A DNA stretch of 64,000 nucleotides from positions 186,001 to 250,000 of the forward strand of contig JAKSNH010000001.1 of assembly GCA_024399955.1 (NCBI GenBank), given 5' to 3'. Numbering within the stretch: the first letter of the stretch is position 1; every line of letters begins with the position of its first letter. The notes under the pieces are model-generated. The model was not told where the DNA came from. It ran no database searches and saw only the letters and a program-made list of their open reading frames with translations. This document shows positions 9,214 through 16,952 of this stretch, piece by piece. The stretch comes from Paludibacteraceae bacterium. GTDB taxonomy: Bacteria; Bacteroidota; Bacteroidia; Bacteroidales; Paludibacteraceae. Position numbers and translations under genes: made by a program.

Positions 9214-10005
9214 ATGGAATTTACTACGAAAGTTGACATTAAGAATAACCCTTGGCAAATCCGACTGGAGGACCATCTGCTGCTGCTTGGCTCGTGCTTT
9301 TCCGATAATATGGCGGATAAGATGAAGGAGTATTATATGCAGGTGGAGGCCAATCCTTTTGGCACGTTGTATAATCCTATTTCCATTGCTCATCACATGG
9401 ATTCTCAGGAGGTTCAGCAAGCCGATGTCCTTATTATTACGTTTGGCTCGTCATGGGTGTATGAATTAGATGGAAAAGTGGTGGATAACTGCCAAAAACG
9501 TCCGGCTAATCTCTTTACGCGTCGTCGTTTGACGGTGGATAACATTGTGTCGGCATGGCGACCTATCTTAGATAAGTACAAGTCCAAACGGTTCATCTTT
9601 ACTGTTTCGCCTATCCGGCATATCAAAGATGGATTGCATGAGAACCAGATATCCAAAGGTATCTTATTGCAGGCGGTGGATGAACTGATGCATGGTAATG
9701 TTACACGAACGGCTTATTTCCCCAGTTACGAAATCCTGATGGACGAGTTGCGTGACTATCGCTACTATGCCGAAGATATGCTGCACCCGTCTAAAACGGC
9801 TGTGGATTACTTGTGGGAGCGATTCCGAATCATGTTTGTCTATAGCCAATCTACGACTGATAAGATGCATGCGCTGCACCAACTATGGTTGAATAAAAAC
9901 CATAAACTGCTGCATCCGGATACCAAGGAAGCAAAGGACTTCCTCAATAAAGTGGACCGCGAGTTCCAACTCCTCTCCAAACAATTCCCTTGGATAAATG
10001 GTTAA
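9214..10005 (+). CDS. GSCFA domain protein
   Basis: A 263-aa cytosolic protein of the GSCFA family, named for its N-terminal signature, here LLLGSCFSDNMADKM followed by ANPFGTLYNPISI. The family is an SGNH-hydrolase-like fold with a predicted Ser/Asp/His catalytic centre; the usual C-terminal block DMLHPSKTAVDYLWERF (residues about 189-205) carries the His. The biological substrate is not established. The gene follows the FtsX-like permease after a 30-nt repeat-filled spacer and precedes an RluA-type gene by 21 nt. Confidence 0.92.
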   Translation: MEFTTKVDIKNNPWQIRLEDHLLLLGSCFSDNMADKMKEYYMQVEANPFGTLYNPISIAHHMDSQEVQQADVLIITFGSSWVYELDGKVVDNCQKRPANLFTRRRLTVDNIVSAWRPILDKYKSKRFIFTVSPIRHIKDGLHENQISKGILLQAVDELMHGNVTRTAYFPSYEILMDELRDYRYYAEDMLHPSKTAVDYLWERFRIMFVYSQSTTDKMHALHQLWLNKNHKLLHPDTKEAKDFLNKVDREFQLLSKQFPWING

Positions 10006-10026
10006 TTGGCTAATTGGATAATTATT
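10003..10026 (+). repeat. TAATTGG repeat before a start codon
   Basis: Between the GSCFA stop and the pseudouridine-synthase ATG the DNA is two tandem TAATTGG(C/A) units followed by TAATTATT. The same TAATTGGC unit recurs at 50780-50803. Confidence 0.6.
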
Positions 10027-10704
10027 ATGCAAGTTCTTTACGAAGATAATCACATTATTGCTGTCAGCAAGACCTGCAATGAGATTGTGCAAGGAGATAA
10101 GACGGGTGATAAACCCCTGTCGGAAACCGTTAAAGCCTATATCAAGGTTAAGTATAACAAACCCGGTGAAGTCTTTTTAGGGGTCACTCATCGCTTAGAT
10201 CGTCCTACCAGTGGGGTAGTGCTCTTTGCTCGTACCAGCAAGGCATTGACGCGTCTGAATGATATGTTCAAATCCCATGAGCAGATTCGTAAGACCTATT
10301 GGGCGATTGTGGAGCATGCGCCTAAGAATCCCGAAGACAGACTTGTTAATTACTTAGTGAGAAACGAAAAACTCAATAAATCTTTCATCGCCTCGTCTAA
10401 GTCGGAGTCTGCTAAACAGGCCATTTTATCTTATCGCACTTTAGCGCAGGGGGACCGTTATACGTTATTGGAAATCAATTTAGAGACCGGACGGCATCAT
10501 CAGATTAGGTGTCAGTTAGCTGCCATCGGTTGTGTCATCAAGGGTGACCTTAAGTATGGCGCTAAGCGCAGCAATCCTGATGGCGGTATTTGTCTGCATG
10601 CTCGTAAAGTGGAGTTTGTTCACCCTGTCTCCAAACAGGATATTTCTATCGTTGCCCCTGTTCCGGACGATAACCTCTGGCACGCCCTCACCGCCAATCT
10701 ATAG
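10027..10704 (+). CDS. RluA-family RNA pseudouridine synthase
   Basis: Isomerises uridine to pseudouridine in an rRNA or tRNA target. 225 aa from the ATG at 10027; an in-frame TTG at 10006 is possible but the homology starts at MQVLYEDNHIIAVSK. The catalytic Asp is D58 in GVTHRLDRPTSGVVLF, the RluA-family signature; LETGRHHQIRCQLA is the second conserved block. No S4 domain is present, so it is the short RluA/TruC/RluC-like form; the target nucleotide cannot be told. A strong hairpin terminator follows. Confidence 0.92.
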   Translation: MQVLYEDNHIIAVSKTCNEIVQGDKTGDKPLSETVKAYIKVKYNKPGEVFLGVTHRLDRPTSGVVLFARTSKALTRLNDMFKSHEQIRKTYWAIVEHAPKNPEDRLVNYLVRNEKLNKSFIASSKSESAKQAILSYRTLAQGDRYTLLEINLETGRHHQIRCQLAAIGCVIKGDLKYGAKRSNPDGGICLHARKVEFVHPVSKQDISIVAPVPDDNLWHALTANL

Positions 10705-10741
10705 TTTAGAGCACTCCAAGACACCTTAGAGCAAGCCGACT

Positions 10742-10776
10742 AAATAGAGGAACACATCTGTGCTCCTCTATTTTTT
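10742..10776 (+). terminator. Intrinsic terminator after pseudouridine synthase
   Basis: A stem of about 14 bp (AAATAGAGGA at 10742-10751 with TCCTCTATTT at 10764-10773, one internal mismatch, loop TC) is followed by a run of T on the plus strand. Confidence 0.85.
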
Positions 10777-10841
10777 TGTCTATATGTCAAAATCCTTATT
10801 CTATTCAAAACTTTTATGAAATATTTGTGTATATGAAACAT

Positions 10842-12134
10842 TTACGCTTTCAAACATGCCAACGGAATCACTTTGACACCATCAGGACGGGTATATGCCA
10901 TCCTGCCACCGGTAATGACAATCTTCAAATCGGGCTCACGCAATAGGTTCTGCTTCTCCTGAAGGTTATGCTCACGAATAAGTCGGTGCATTTCACATAA
11001 ATGTTTTGCGCCATCTTCTATCTCGCTGCTACCCAATTTGCACTCTATTAGGGCATAGCGTCCATCGCCTAAATGGAGCACAACATCTGCTTCTAAACCA
11101 TATTTGTCGTGATAATAGGATACTTCTCCGTCTAACGCATCCGAGTACGCACGCAAGTCCCTGATACACATCTGCTCAAATTGGAAACCAAATGTTTTCA
11201 GTTGTGTTTGGAGAACTTCGGGGGAGAGTTGCAATGCTGCGACTGCTATAGAAGGGTCGCAAAATCCGCGTTTAGGAGTATTGCGTATGGCGGCTTTACT
11301 TCGAATAGCAGGACACCATGCAGGAATATCTTCAATAATGTACAAGCGTTCAAACGCCGACACATAATCCTCAAAAGTAGGGCGTGTGCAATACACAGAA
11401 TCTTGCTCTGTAATGTCTGCTACCATTGAGCTGGTCTTTGCTAAGGTGGAGATATTGCGAGCGTATGTGCGCAATAGCATTCTTGCCAAATGAGGATTAC
11501 GACGTACACCATCCACTTTTTGAATATCTCGGTCGCATAATGTGCTTACATACTTGCGTGCAACCTGTAAGGCACTCTTTTCGTTCTTGCTCAATACTGC
11601 TTGTGGCCAACCACCACGGCAGGCAGCATAAATCAGTTGCTCCACGGTCATAGCCGACTGCTTGCCATCAATGTCTAAATCGGGGTTGCTAAATAATTCT
11701 ATCAACGATATTTCACCGGTTGACTCTCCCGATTCCCATAAACTCATAGGACGCATTTTAAGCGACGCAATACGACCTGTCCCTGTATGACGAATCTTAC
11801 TATCGTCAACACTATTAGAACCTGTCAAGATAAACTGCCCGGGTAAACCTCGTTTATCAACCATAGTTCGTACGGCATCCCATAGCACAGGAGCATCTTG
11901 CCATTCGTCAATCAAACGAGGCGTATCACCTAACAATAGCAGTGAGGGTTTTGTCTTTGCTGTTGACTGTAATTCTTCAAAATCATCTGGGTCTTGCATG
12001 CGTAATACGCTACCGGCTTGCTGTTCGGCAGTAGTAGTTTTTCCACACCATTTAGGACCTTCTACCAGTACGGCTCCCATTGCTTCCAAGAGGAGTCTTA
12101 ATTGATCATCTGCAACACGTCTTAAGTATGCCAT
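10842..12134 (-). CDS. DUF4143 family ATP-binding protein (AAA ATPase fused to nuclease-like domain)
   Basis: A 430-aa protein with an N-terminal AAA P-loop (Walker A GPKWCGKTT at residues 26-34, Walker B LIDEWQ near 74) and a C-terminal DUF4143 domain ending in a PD-(D/E)xK-like segment: ADVVLHLGDGRYALIECKLG shows the D...ExK pattern. Family members are common, often horizontally moved, and their role is not established. Homology is recognisable but the sequence differs strongly from the second copy at 51467. It has its own promoter (12181-12212) and an array of A-tract repeats upstream. It is flanked by a terminator and tRNA-Pro, as an isolated accessory gene. Confidence 0.9.
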   Translation of the reverse strand: MAYLRRVADDQLRLLLEAMGAVLVEGPKWCGKTTTAEQQAGSVLRMQDPDDFEELQSTAKTKPSLLLLGDTPRLIDEWQDAPVLWDAVRTMVDKRGLPGQFILTGSNSVDDSKIRHTGTGRIASLKMRPMSLWESGESTGEISLIELFSNPDLDIDGKQSAMTVEQLIYAACRGGWPQAVLSKNEKSALQVARKYVSTLCDRDIQKVDGVRRNPHLARMLLRTYARNISTLAKTSSMVADITEQDSVYCTRPTFEDYVSAFERLYIIEDIPAWCPAIRSKAAIRNTPKRGFCDPSIAVAALQLSPEVLQTQLKTFGFQFEQMCIRDLRAYSDALDGEVSYYHDKYGLEADVVLHLGDGRYALIECKLGSSEIEDGAKHLCEMHRLIREHNLQEKQNLLREPDLKIVITGGRMAYTRPDGVKVIPLACLKA

Positions 12135-12180
12135 AATTGTTTTCTTTTATATATAAAATTGCAAATTTCATTTCAGACTG

Positions 12181-12212
12181 CAAAATTACTAAAAATAAAT
12201 GAATTACGCAAA
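12181..12212 (-). promoter_or_regulatory. Promoter of the DUF4143 ATPase gene
   Basis: Read on the minus strand: TTTG at 12212-12209, 20-nt spacer, TAATTTTG at 12188-12181, giving a start near 12174 and a leader of about 40 nt. Standard Bacteroidota form. Confidence 0.75.
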
Positions 12213-12278
12213 TTATTTTCAATTTTATCTGCATTTTATTTTCAATTTTTTCTGCATTTTACTTTCAATTTTATCTTA
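12212..12278 (-). repeat. Three A-tract repeats (21-23 bp) abutting a promoter
   Basis: Three units at 12212-12232, 12233-12255 and 12256-12278, each containing TTTTCAATTTT(A/T)TCT or a one-base variant, in tandem. On the minus strand they lie directly upstream of the -33 element of the DUF4143 gene and carry AAATTGAAA cores spaced about two helical turns apart. They could be UP-like curved DNA or an operator. Confidence 0.8.
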
Positions 12279-12390
12279 TCTGACATTATTCTATATTACA
12301 GCGATAACGTGCATTATTAAGATGATGGATTTAGATTTTATGGCAACTTGATGAAGAATCTATCTTTTTTTTCATTTTTCTGTAAATAAA
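12279..12390. other. Non-coding AT-rich spacer
   Basis: Between the A-tract array and the tRNA-Pro promoter. No gene is seen. The part from about 12358 on resembles DNA upstream of the second DUF4143 gene (51331 on). Confidence 0.6.
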
Positions 12391-12422
12391 TTTGGCTATG
12401 TCAAAAAAAAGTTGTAATTTTG
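12391..12422 (+). promoter_or_regulatory. Promoter of tRNA-Pro
   Basis: TTTG at 12391-12394, 20-nt spacer containing CTATGTCAAAAAAAA, TAATTTTG at 12415-12422. The core and about 35 bp upstream are nearly identical to the promoter at 51364-51395. Confidence 0.85.
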
Positions 12423-12446
12423 CAGTCGCTTTCGTGAAAAAAGCAT

Positions 12447-12520
12447 CGGGAAGTAGTTCAGTCCGGTAGAATGCCTGGTTTGGGACCAGGTGGTCGCAGG
12501 TTCGAATCCTGTCTTCCCGA
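12447..12520 (+). tRNA. tRNA-Pro (anticodon UGG)
   Basis: A 74-nt cloverleaf. The acceptor stem is CGGGAAG (12447-12453) with CTTCCCG (12513-12519) and discriminator A at 12520. The anticodon arm reads CCTGG-TTTGGGA-CCAGG, giving UGG. The T arm contains GGTTCGAATCC. CCA is not encoded. The gene has its own promoter and a bidirectional terminator. Confidence 0.97.
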
Positions 12521-12525
12521 CATAC

Positions 12526-12565
12526 AAAAAACCGTAAATGCATCTGCACTTACGGTTTTTATTTT
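12526..12565. terminator. Bidirectional terminator between tRNA-Pro and M3 peptidase gene
   Basis: Stem AAAACCGTAA with TTACGGTTTT plus inner TGCA/TGCA, flanked by A-run on the left and T-run on the right, so it can end transcription from both sides. Confidence 0.85.
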
Positions 12566-12582
12566 TGTGTAATTGTAAACAC

Positions 12583-14724
12583 TTACTTAATCAGGCCATC
12601 GCGGCGGAGTAGGGCATCGATAGTAGGATCACCTCCGCGGAAACGACGGTACAATACCATCGGCTCCTCCGTATTACCTCTCTCCAATACATTGGTGCGC
12701 CAACGATCGGCTGTCTCCTTATCAAAGATGCTGCCATTCTTTTGCTGAGCCAGTTGGAATTGTGCAAAAGCATCAGCATCCAGTAACTCGCTCCACTTGT
12801 AACTATAATAACCGGCTGCATAACCTCCGGAGAAGATATGTGTGAATGCTGTAGCCATCTGAGTGCCTTCTACATTAGGCATAACACGAACTTGCTCCAT
12901 AGCCTCGTTAGAGAAGTTAATCACAGCCTTGACGGTATCTCCATCTGCTACCTCAAAGGGAGCTGTCAGCGTGTGCCAAGACATATCTAAGAAACCAAAC
13001 GATAACTGACGAACGCAAGCGTATGCAGCATGGTAATTGGTGCTCGCTTTAATCTTGTCAATCAGTTCTTGTGGCATAGCTTCGTTGGTCTGATAATGTT
13101 TAGCAAAGGTATCTAGGAATTCTTTTTCACCTAAGAAATTCTCATTGAACTGAGAAGGTAATTCTACAAAGTCACGAGGTACATTAGTGCCACTGAGCGC
13201 CGAATACTGACACTTAGTCAACATACCATGTAGGGCGTGACCGAACTCATGCAGGAATGTCTCTACCTCGTCATAGGTTAGTAGGGCAGGTTTGGTTAGG
13301 CTGTCTGTTACAACAGGACGGGTCATATTCATGACATTGACGATGTGCGGACGATGATCCGTGCCATCAGCATTCAGATATTGCGGTTGGAAATCATTCA
13401 TCCAAGCACCACCACGCTTACCATCACGTGGGTGGAAGTCACTATAATAAACGGCTAAGAAATTGCCTTCGGCATCCAATACATCGTAAGCCGACACTTC
13501 CGGGTGATAGACTTGTATATCGTCGTTCTTCACAAACTGCAGACCATATAAACGCTCGGCTAAGCCAAACACACCTTGCTTAACGGACTCTAATTCAAAG
13601 TAGGGACGAAGAATATCGTTGGAGATACTATATTTGGCATCCTTGAGTTTCTTGCTGTAATACGACCAGTCCCAAGGCATCAGTTCACCTTCAAAACCGA
13701 GTGTCTGAGCGTATTCCTGCAACTCTTTCACTTCGTTCTTGGCCGGAGCCACATAGGCATCACGCAGTTGACCCAAGAAGTTCATTACGTTTTCTTGCGT
13801 CTCGGCACAAGTCTTATGCAGCGATTTCTCAGCGTATGTCTGTTTGCCAAATAACTGAACCATTTGCAGACGTGTATTAACAATCTCCACGATGAGGGCG
13901 GTGTTGTCATATTCGCCACCGATGCAACGTGTATTATATGCCTTATATAATATCTCGCGCAGCGCGCGCGTGTTGCAGTCTTCCATGACCGGGATATACG
14001 TGGTAGGTTTGAGGTCCAGCATATAACCGGTCTTGCTATTCTTCTCTGCAATGCCTCTCAAAATAGCCTTGGTATCCTCATTGAGTCCATCCAACTGGCT
14101 CTCGTCCGTAATCTCATACGTCCAAGCATTGGTGGCTTTCAATACATTTTGACCATACTGAGTGGTTAGGTTGCTCAAACGCATCGTCAGTTCGCGCAGT
14201 TGTTCTTTTCCGGCTTCGTCTAAATTGGCTCCGTTCTCGGCAAAGCCTTCATATACGTCCTCCAATAGTTTACGTTGTTCGGGGTTCAGATCCAACGACT
14301 CACGTTGATCATAAACGGCTTTAATACGTTGGAATAAACCTTCATTGAGCAAAATAGTTGTGGAGTACTCGCTGAGCATCGGTGAGAGTTTAACCTCTAA
14401 TTCCTGCATCTGTTCGTTGGTCTCGGCGGAGGCTAAGTTAAAGAAGCATGAAGCCACTAAGTCCAACATCTTGCCGGAACGATTATAGGCTTCAATCGTA
14501 TTCTCAAACGTAGGAGCTTCCGGATTATTGACAATCGCATCAATCTCGGCTAAACCACGCTTCATGCCTTCCTCAAAGGCAGGTTTGTAATGCTTAGTTT
14601 GGATTTCGTTAAAGGGGAACGTACCATGAGGAGTGGTCCAATTCTCATACTCGAAGAATGGGTTTTGTTTGGCGCAACCCATAAGCGCACTAACGGCTAA
14701 GGCCATAATGGTAAGTTTCTTCAT
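12583..14724 (-). CDS. dcp: M3 family metallopeptidase (Dcp-like dipeptidyl carboxypeptidase), lipoprotein
   Basis: A 713-aa zinc peptidase of the thimet/Dcp group that trims dipeptides from peptide C-termini. The N-terminus is a lipoprotein signal (MKKLTIMALAVSALMGCAKQ, lipobox LMGC), so it is exported and lipidated, unlike cytosolic Dcp of E. coli. The zinc motif HEXXH is TFLHEFGHALHGML; the ISNDILRPYFELESV and FHPRDGKRGGAWM blocks are M3-typical, and YSYKWSELLDADAF lies near the C-terminus. It has its own promoter at 14779-14810 and ends at the shared terminator with tRNA-Pro. Confidence 0.95.
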   Translation of the reverse strand: MKKLTIMALAVSALMGCAKQNPFFEYENWTTPHGTFPFNEIQTKHYKPAFEEGMKRGLAEIDAIVNNPEAPTFENTIEAYNRSGKMLDLVASCFFNLASAETNEQMQELEVKLSPMLSEYSTTILLNEGLFQRIKAVYDQRESLDLNPEQRKLLEDVYEGFAENGANLDEAGKEQLRELTMRLSNLTTQYGQNVLKATNAWTYEITDESQLDGLNEDTKAILRGIAEKNSKTGYMLDLKPTTYIPVMEDCNTRALREILYKAYNTRCIGGEYDNTALIVEIVNTRLQMVQLFGKQTYAEKSLHKTCAETQENVMNFLGQLRDAYVAPAKNEVKELQEYAQTLGFEGELMPWDWSYYSKKLKDAKYSISNDILRPYFELESVKQGVFGLAERLYGLQFVKNDDIQVYHPEVSAYDVLDAEGNFLAVYYSDFHPRDGKRGGAWMNDFQPQYLNADGTDHRPHIVNVMNMTRPVVTDSLTKPALLTYDEVETFLHEFGHALHGMLTKCQYSALSGTNVPRDFVELPSQFNENFLGEKEFLDTFAKHYQTNEAMPQELIDKIKASTNYHAAYACVRQLSFGFLDMSWHTLTAPFEVADGDTVKAVINFSNEAMEQVRVMPNVEGTQMATAFTHIFSGGYAAGYYSYKWSELLDADAFAQFQLAQQKNGSIFDKETADRWRTNVLERGNTEEPMVLYRRFRGGDPTIDALLRRDGLIK

Positions 14725-14778
14725 TGTTAATGTGATTTTTTTATGTTGTTATACACATATTTGACGTGAAATACGCTG

Positions 14779-14810
14779 CAAAGTTACAAAAAAAAATGCA
14801 AAGTGCCAAA
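14779..14810 (-). promoter_or_regulatory. Promoter of the M3 peptidase gene
   Basis: On the minus strand: TTTG at 14810-14807, 20-nt spacer, TAACTTTG at 14786-14779. It is back-to-back with, but not interleaved with, the promoter at 14815. Confidence 0.75.
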
Positions 14811-14814
14811 AAAA

Positions 14815-14846
14815 TTTGCACAATTGGAAAAAAAGCAGTATCTTTG
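14815..14846 (+). promoter_or_regulatory. Promoter of the steroid-reductase-like operon
   Basis: TTTG at 14815-14818, 20-nt spacer, TATCTTTG at 14839-14846. A start near 14853 gives a leader of about 20 nt before the ATG at 14872. Confidence 0.85.
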
Positions 14847-14871
14847 TAGCCAAATATTAAAATTGTTTTAT

Positions 14872-15654
14872 ATGGAAAATATCTACTCATTAGAGTTCTT
14901 TAACAACTTTTTATTTATTATGGCATTAATAGGTGCCATCGTCTTTGTAGCTTTATACTTTGTAGATGCCGGCTATGGCAAAATGCGTACCGAGAAATGG
15001 GGTCCGGCAATCAATAATAAAGTAGGTTGGTTTTTGATGGAAGCACCGGTGTTTATCGTGATGTGCTATTTATGGGCCATTTCGGAGCATCGTTTCCAAT
15101 CTCCTTTGTGGGCTTTCTTCCTGATTTTCCAATTCCACTATTTCCAGCGCTCCTTTGTGTTCCCCTTCCTATTGAAAGGCAACTCCAAGATGCCGGTGAT
15201 TATCATGGCATTGAGCGTGATGTGGAACTTAATCAATGGTTATGTACAGGGCTACTGGTTATTCCATTTGGCTCCGCTGATTAGACCATATTCTGTTGAT
15301 TGGTTCTCTTCGTGGCAGTTTATCACGGGTGTATCTATCTTCTTTGTGGGATGGATTATCAATATGCATTCGGATTATGTGATTCGCCACTTGCGTAAGC
15401 CTGGAGATACGAACCACTATTTGCCTAAGAAGGGTATGTATCGTTTGGTAACCAGCGCCAATTACTTGGGCGAGATTACCGAGTGGTTAGGTTGGGCTAT
15501 TCTAACATGGTCTTGGGCTGGCGCATTGTTCTTCTGGTTCAGTTGCTGCAACCTCGTTCCGCGTGCTAACTCTATTTACTACAAGTACATGGAGGAGTTC
15601 CCCAACGAGTTTAATCGCAAGAAACTAAAACGAATCATTCCATTTATTTATTAA
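14872..15654 (+). CDS. Steroid 5-alpha-reductase (SRD5A) family membrane protein
   Basis: A 260-aa polytopic membrane protein with full-length similarity to SRD5A1/2, which reduce the delta-4 double bond of 3-oxo-delta-4-steroids with NADPH. Recognisable blocks in order: GWFLMEAP (the Glu, residue 57, matches the catalytic Glu57 of human SRD5A2), HYFQRSFVFPFLLKG (its Tyr matches catalytic Tyr91), MHSDYVIRHLRKPGD, VTSANYLGEITEWLGWA (NADPH site) and the C-terminal RIIPFIY. The Gln before the catalytic Glu in the human enzyme is Met here. The true start is the ATG at 14872, about 20 nt after the predicted transcription start. The next gene starts one base after the stop. The substrate is inferred, not shown; it could be a bile acid, a steroid hormone or another enone lipid. 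Confidence 0.88.
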   Translation: MENIYSLEFFNNFLFIMALIGAIVFVALYFVDAGYGKMRTEKWGPAINNKVGWFLMEAPVFIVMCYLWAISEHRFQSPLWAFFLIFQFHYFQRSFVFPFLLKGNSKMPVIIMALSVMWNLINGYVQGYWLFHLAPLIRPYSVDWFSSWQFITGVSIFFVGWIINMHSDYVIRHLRKPGDTNHYLPKKGMYRLVTSANYLGEITEWLGWAILTWSWAGALFFWFSCCNLVPRANSIYYKYMEEFPNEFNRKKLKRIIPFIY

Positions 15655-15655
15655 T

Positions 15656-16948
15656 ATGAATAAGCTTTTTACCAAGTTCAAACTTGGACCTATCACGCTA
15701 CGTAACCGTTTCATCCGTTCCGCAGCGTTTGAAAACATGTGTACTAATAACACCCCTTCACAGATGTTGGAGGATTACCACGTTAGCGTAGCTAAGGGTG
15801 GTGTAGGTATGACCACCGTTGCTTATTGCGCAGTGGATTTGAGTGGTGTTAGTTTTGATGGTCAATTATACGTGCGTGAAGAAGCATTGCCCGGTTTGAA
15901 GAAACTGACCGATGCCGTGCATGCTGAAGGTGCTATGGCCAGTATCCAATTAGGTCACTGTGGTAACATGACCCACATCGCTACCTGCCATTGCTTGCCT
16001 GTTAGCGCTTCTACCGGATTTAACTTGTATTCGCCTACTATCCATCGCCGCCTCAAAGTGAGCGAGATTCATAACTTAGTTAAGAAGTTTGGTGAGGCAG
16101 TGGATTTCTGCCGTGAAGCCGGTTTTGACTGCGTGGAGATTCATGCCGGTCATGCATATCTGATTTCGCAGTTTATCTCGCCTCGCACCAACCATCGTCA
16201 CGACCAATATGGTGGCTGCTTTGAGAATCGTGTACGATTCCTGAATGAGGTATTAGACGAGGTGATGGAGCACGCAAAAGCCGATAAGAAAGCCGGTAAA
16301 CGTGCCTTAGCCGTAATCGTCAAGACCAATATGACCGATGACTGTTGGCGCGGTAGTGATATGAATGAAGGTATCCGCATCGCCAAGGAGATAGCCAAGC
16401 ATAAAGTGCATGGTATTGTTCTGTCGGCAGGAACCGTTTCTGCTTCCCCGATGACGATTCTGAGTGGTGCTATGCCTATCAAGGCCCTTGCGCACTATAT
16501 GCCGGGTAAGATGTGGTGGCTCAAAGCTGCTCTATTATGCGGTGGCGGTAAGGTAATGATTCCTACTCAGAAATTCCACGAACTCTATCTGATGGACTGG
16601 GCTAAGCAATTCCAAAAAGCCTTTGCTGAGGATTCAGAAGTAAAAGATACCACTCTCATCTATGTAGGTGGCGTGCAGTCCGGCGTGAACTGCCAACAGA
16701 TTATGGACGAAGGATTTGAACTCTTCCAATTGGCGCATGTACTCATCAAAGATCCTGAGTTCGTGCATCATGTAGAAGAAGATATTCAATATCATGCTCG
16801 CTGTGGTCGTTCTAACTACTGCATCGGACGTATGTACACCCTTGAGATGAAGTGCCATGAGTGCGTTGAACGCGATGGCGAGGTGATTCCTAAGTCACTA
16901 AAGAAAGAAATTGACCAATTAGAACGTCGCTGGGACGCTAAACATTAA
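15656..16948 (+). CDS. Old-yellow-enzyme family NADH:flavin oxidoreductase
   Basis: An FMN-binding TIM-barrel ene-reductase of 430 aa, similar to the N-terminal part of BaiCD/BaiH and 2,4-dienoyl-CoA reductase. Visible: PITLRNRFIRSA (start of barrel), QLGHCGN near residue 98, EIHAGHAYLISQF with His163/His166, SPRTNHRHDQYGG. The Cys-rich segment near the end, CGRSNYCIGRM then KCHEC, departs from the usual CxxCxxxC cluster motif, so an Fe-S cluster is uncertain. The FAD/NAD domain of full-length family members is absent. It sits one base after the 5-alpha-reductase-like gene and four bases before an SDR gene, suggesting joint action on the same enone substrate, possibly the 5-beta or delta-4 reduction step. 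Confidence 0.88.
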   Translation: MNKLFTKFKLGPITLRNRFIRSAAFENMCTNNTPSQMLEDYHVSVAKGGVGMTTVAYCAVDLSGVSFDGQLYVREEALPGLKKLTDAVHAEGAMASIQLGHCGNMTHIATCHCLPVSASTGFNLYSPTIHRRLKVSEIHNLVKKFGEAVDFCREAGFDCVEIHAGHAYLISQFISPRTNHRHDQYGGCFENRVRFLNEVLDEVMEHAKADKKAGKRALAVIVKTNMTDDCWRGSDMNEGIRIAKEIAKHKVHGIVLSAGTVSASPMTILSGAMPIKALAHYMPGKMWWLKAALLCGGGKVMIPTQKFHELYLMDWAKQFQKAFAEDSEVKDTTLIYVGGVQSGVNCQQIMDEGFELFQLAHVLIKDPEFVHHVEEDIQYHARCGRSNYCIGRMYTLEMKCHECVERDGEVIPKSLKKEIDQLERRWDAKH

Positions 16949-16952
16949 GAGT

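Noticed and set aside
10842-12520. An integrative element beside tRNA-Pro
   Set aside because: The ATPase gene lies on the 5' side of the tRNA and no integrase or repeat of the tRNA 3' end was found.
12331-12549. A 72-aa minus-strand open frame across tRNA-Pro, containing REDRIRTCDHLVPNQ
   Set aside because: This is the familiar false protein read from the antisense of a tRNA gene and its repeats in databases are annotation artefacts. The tRNA is certain.
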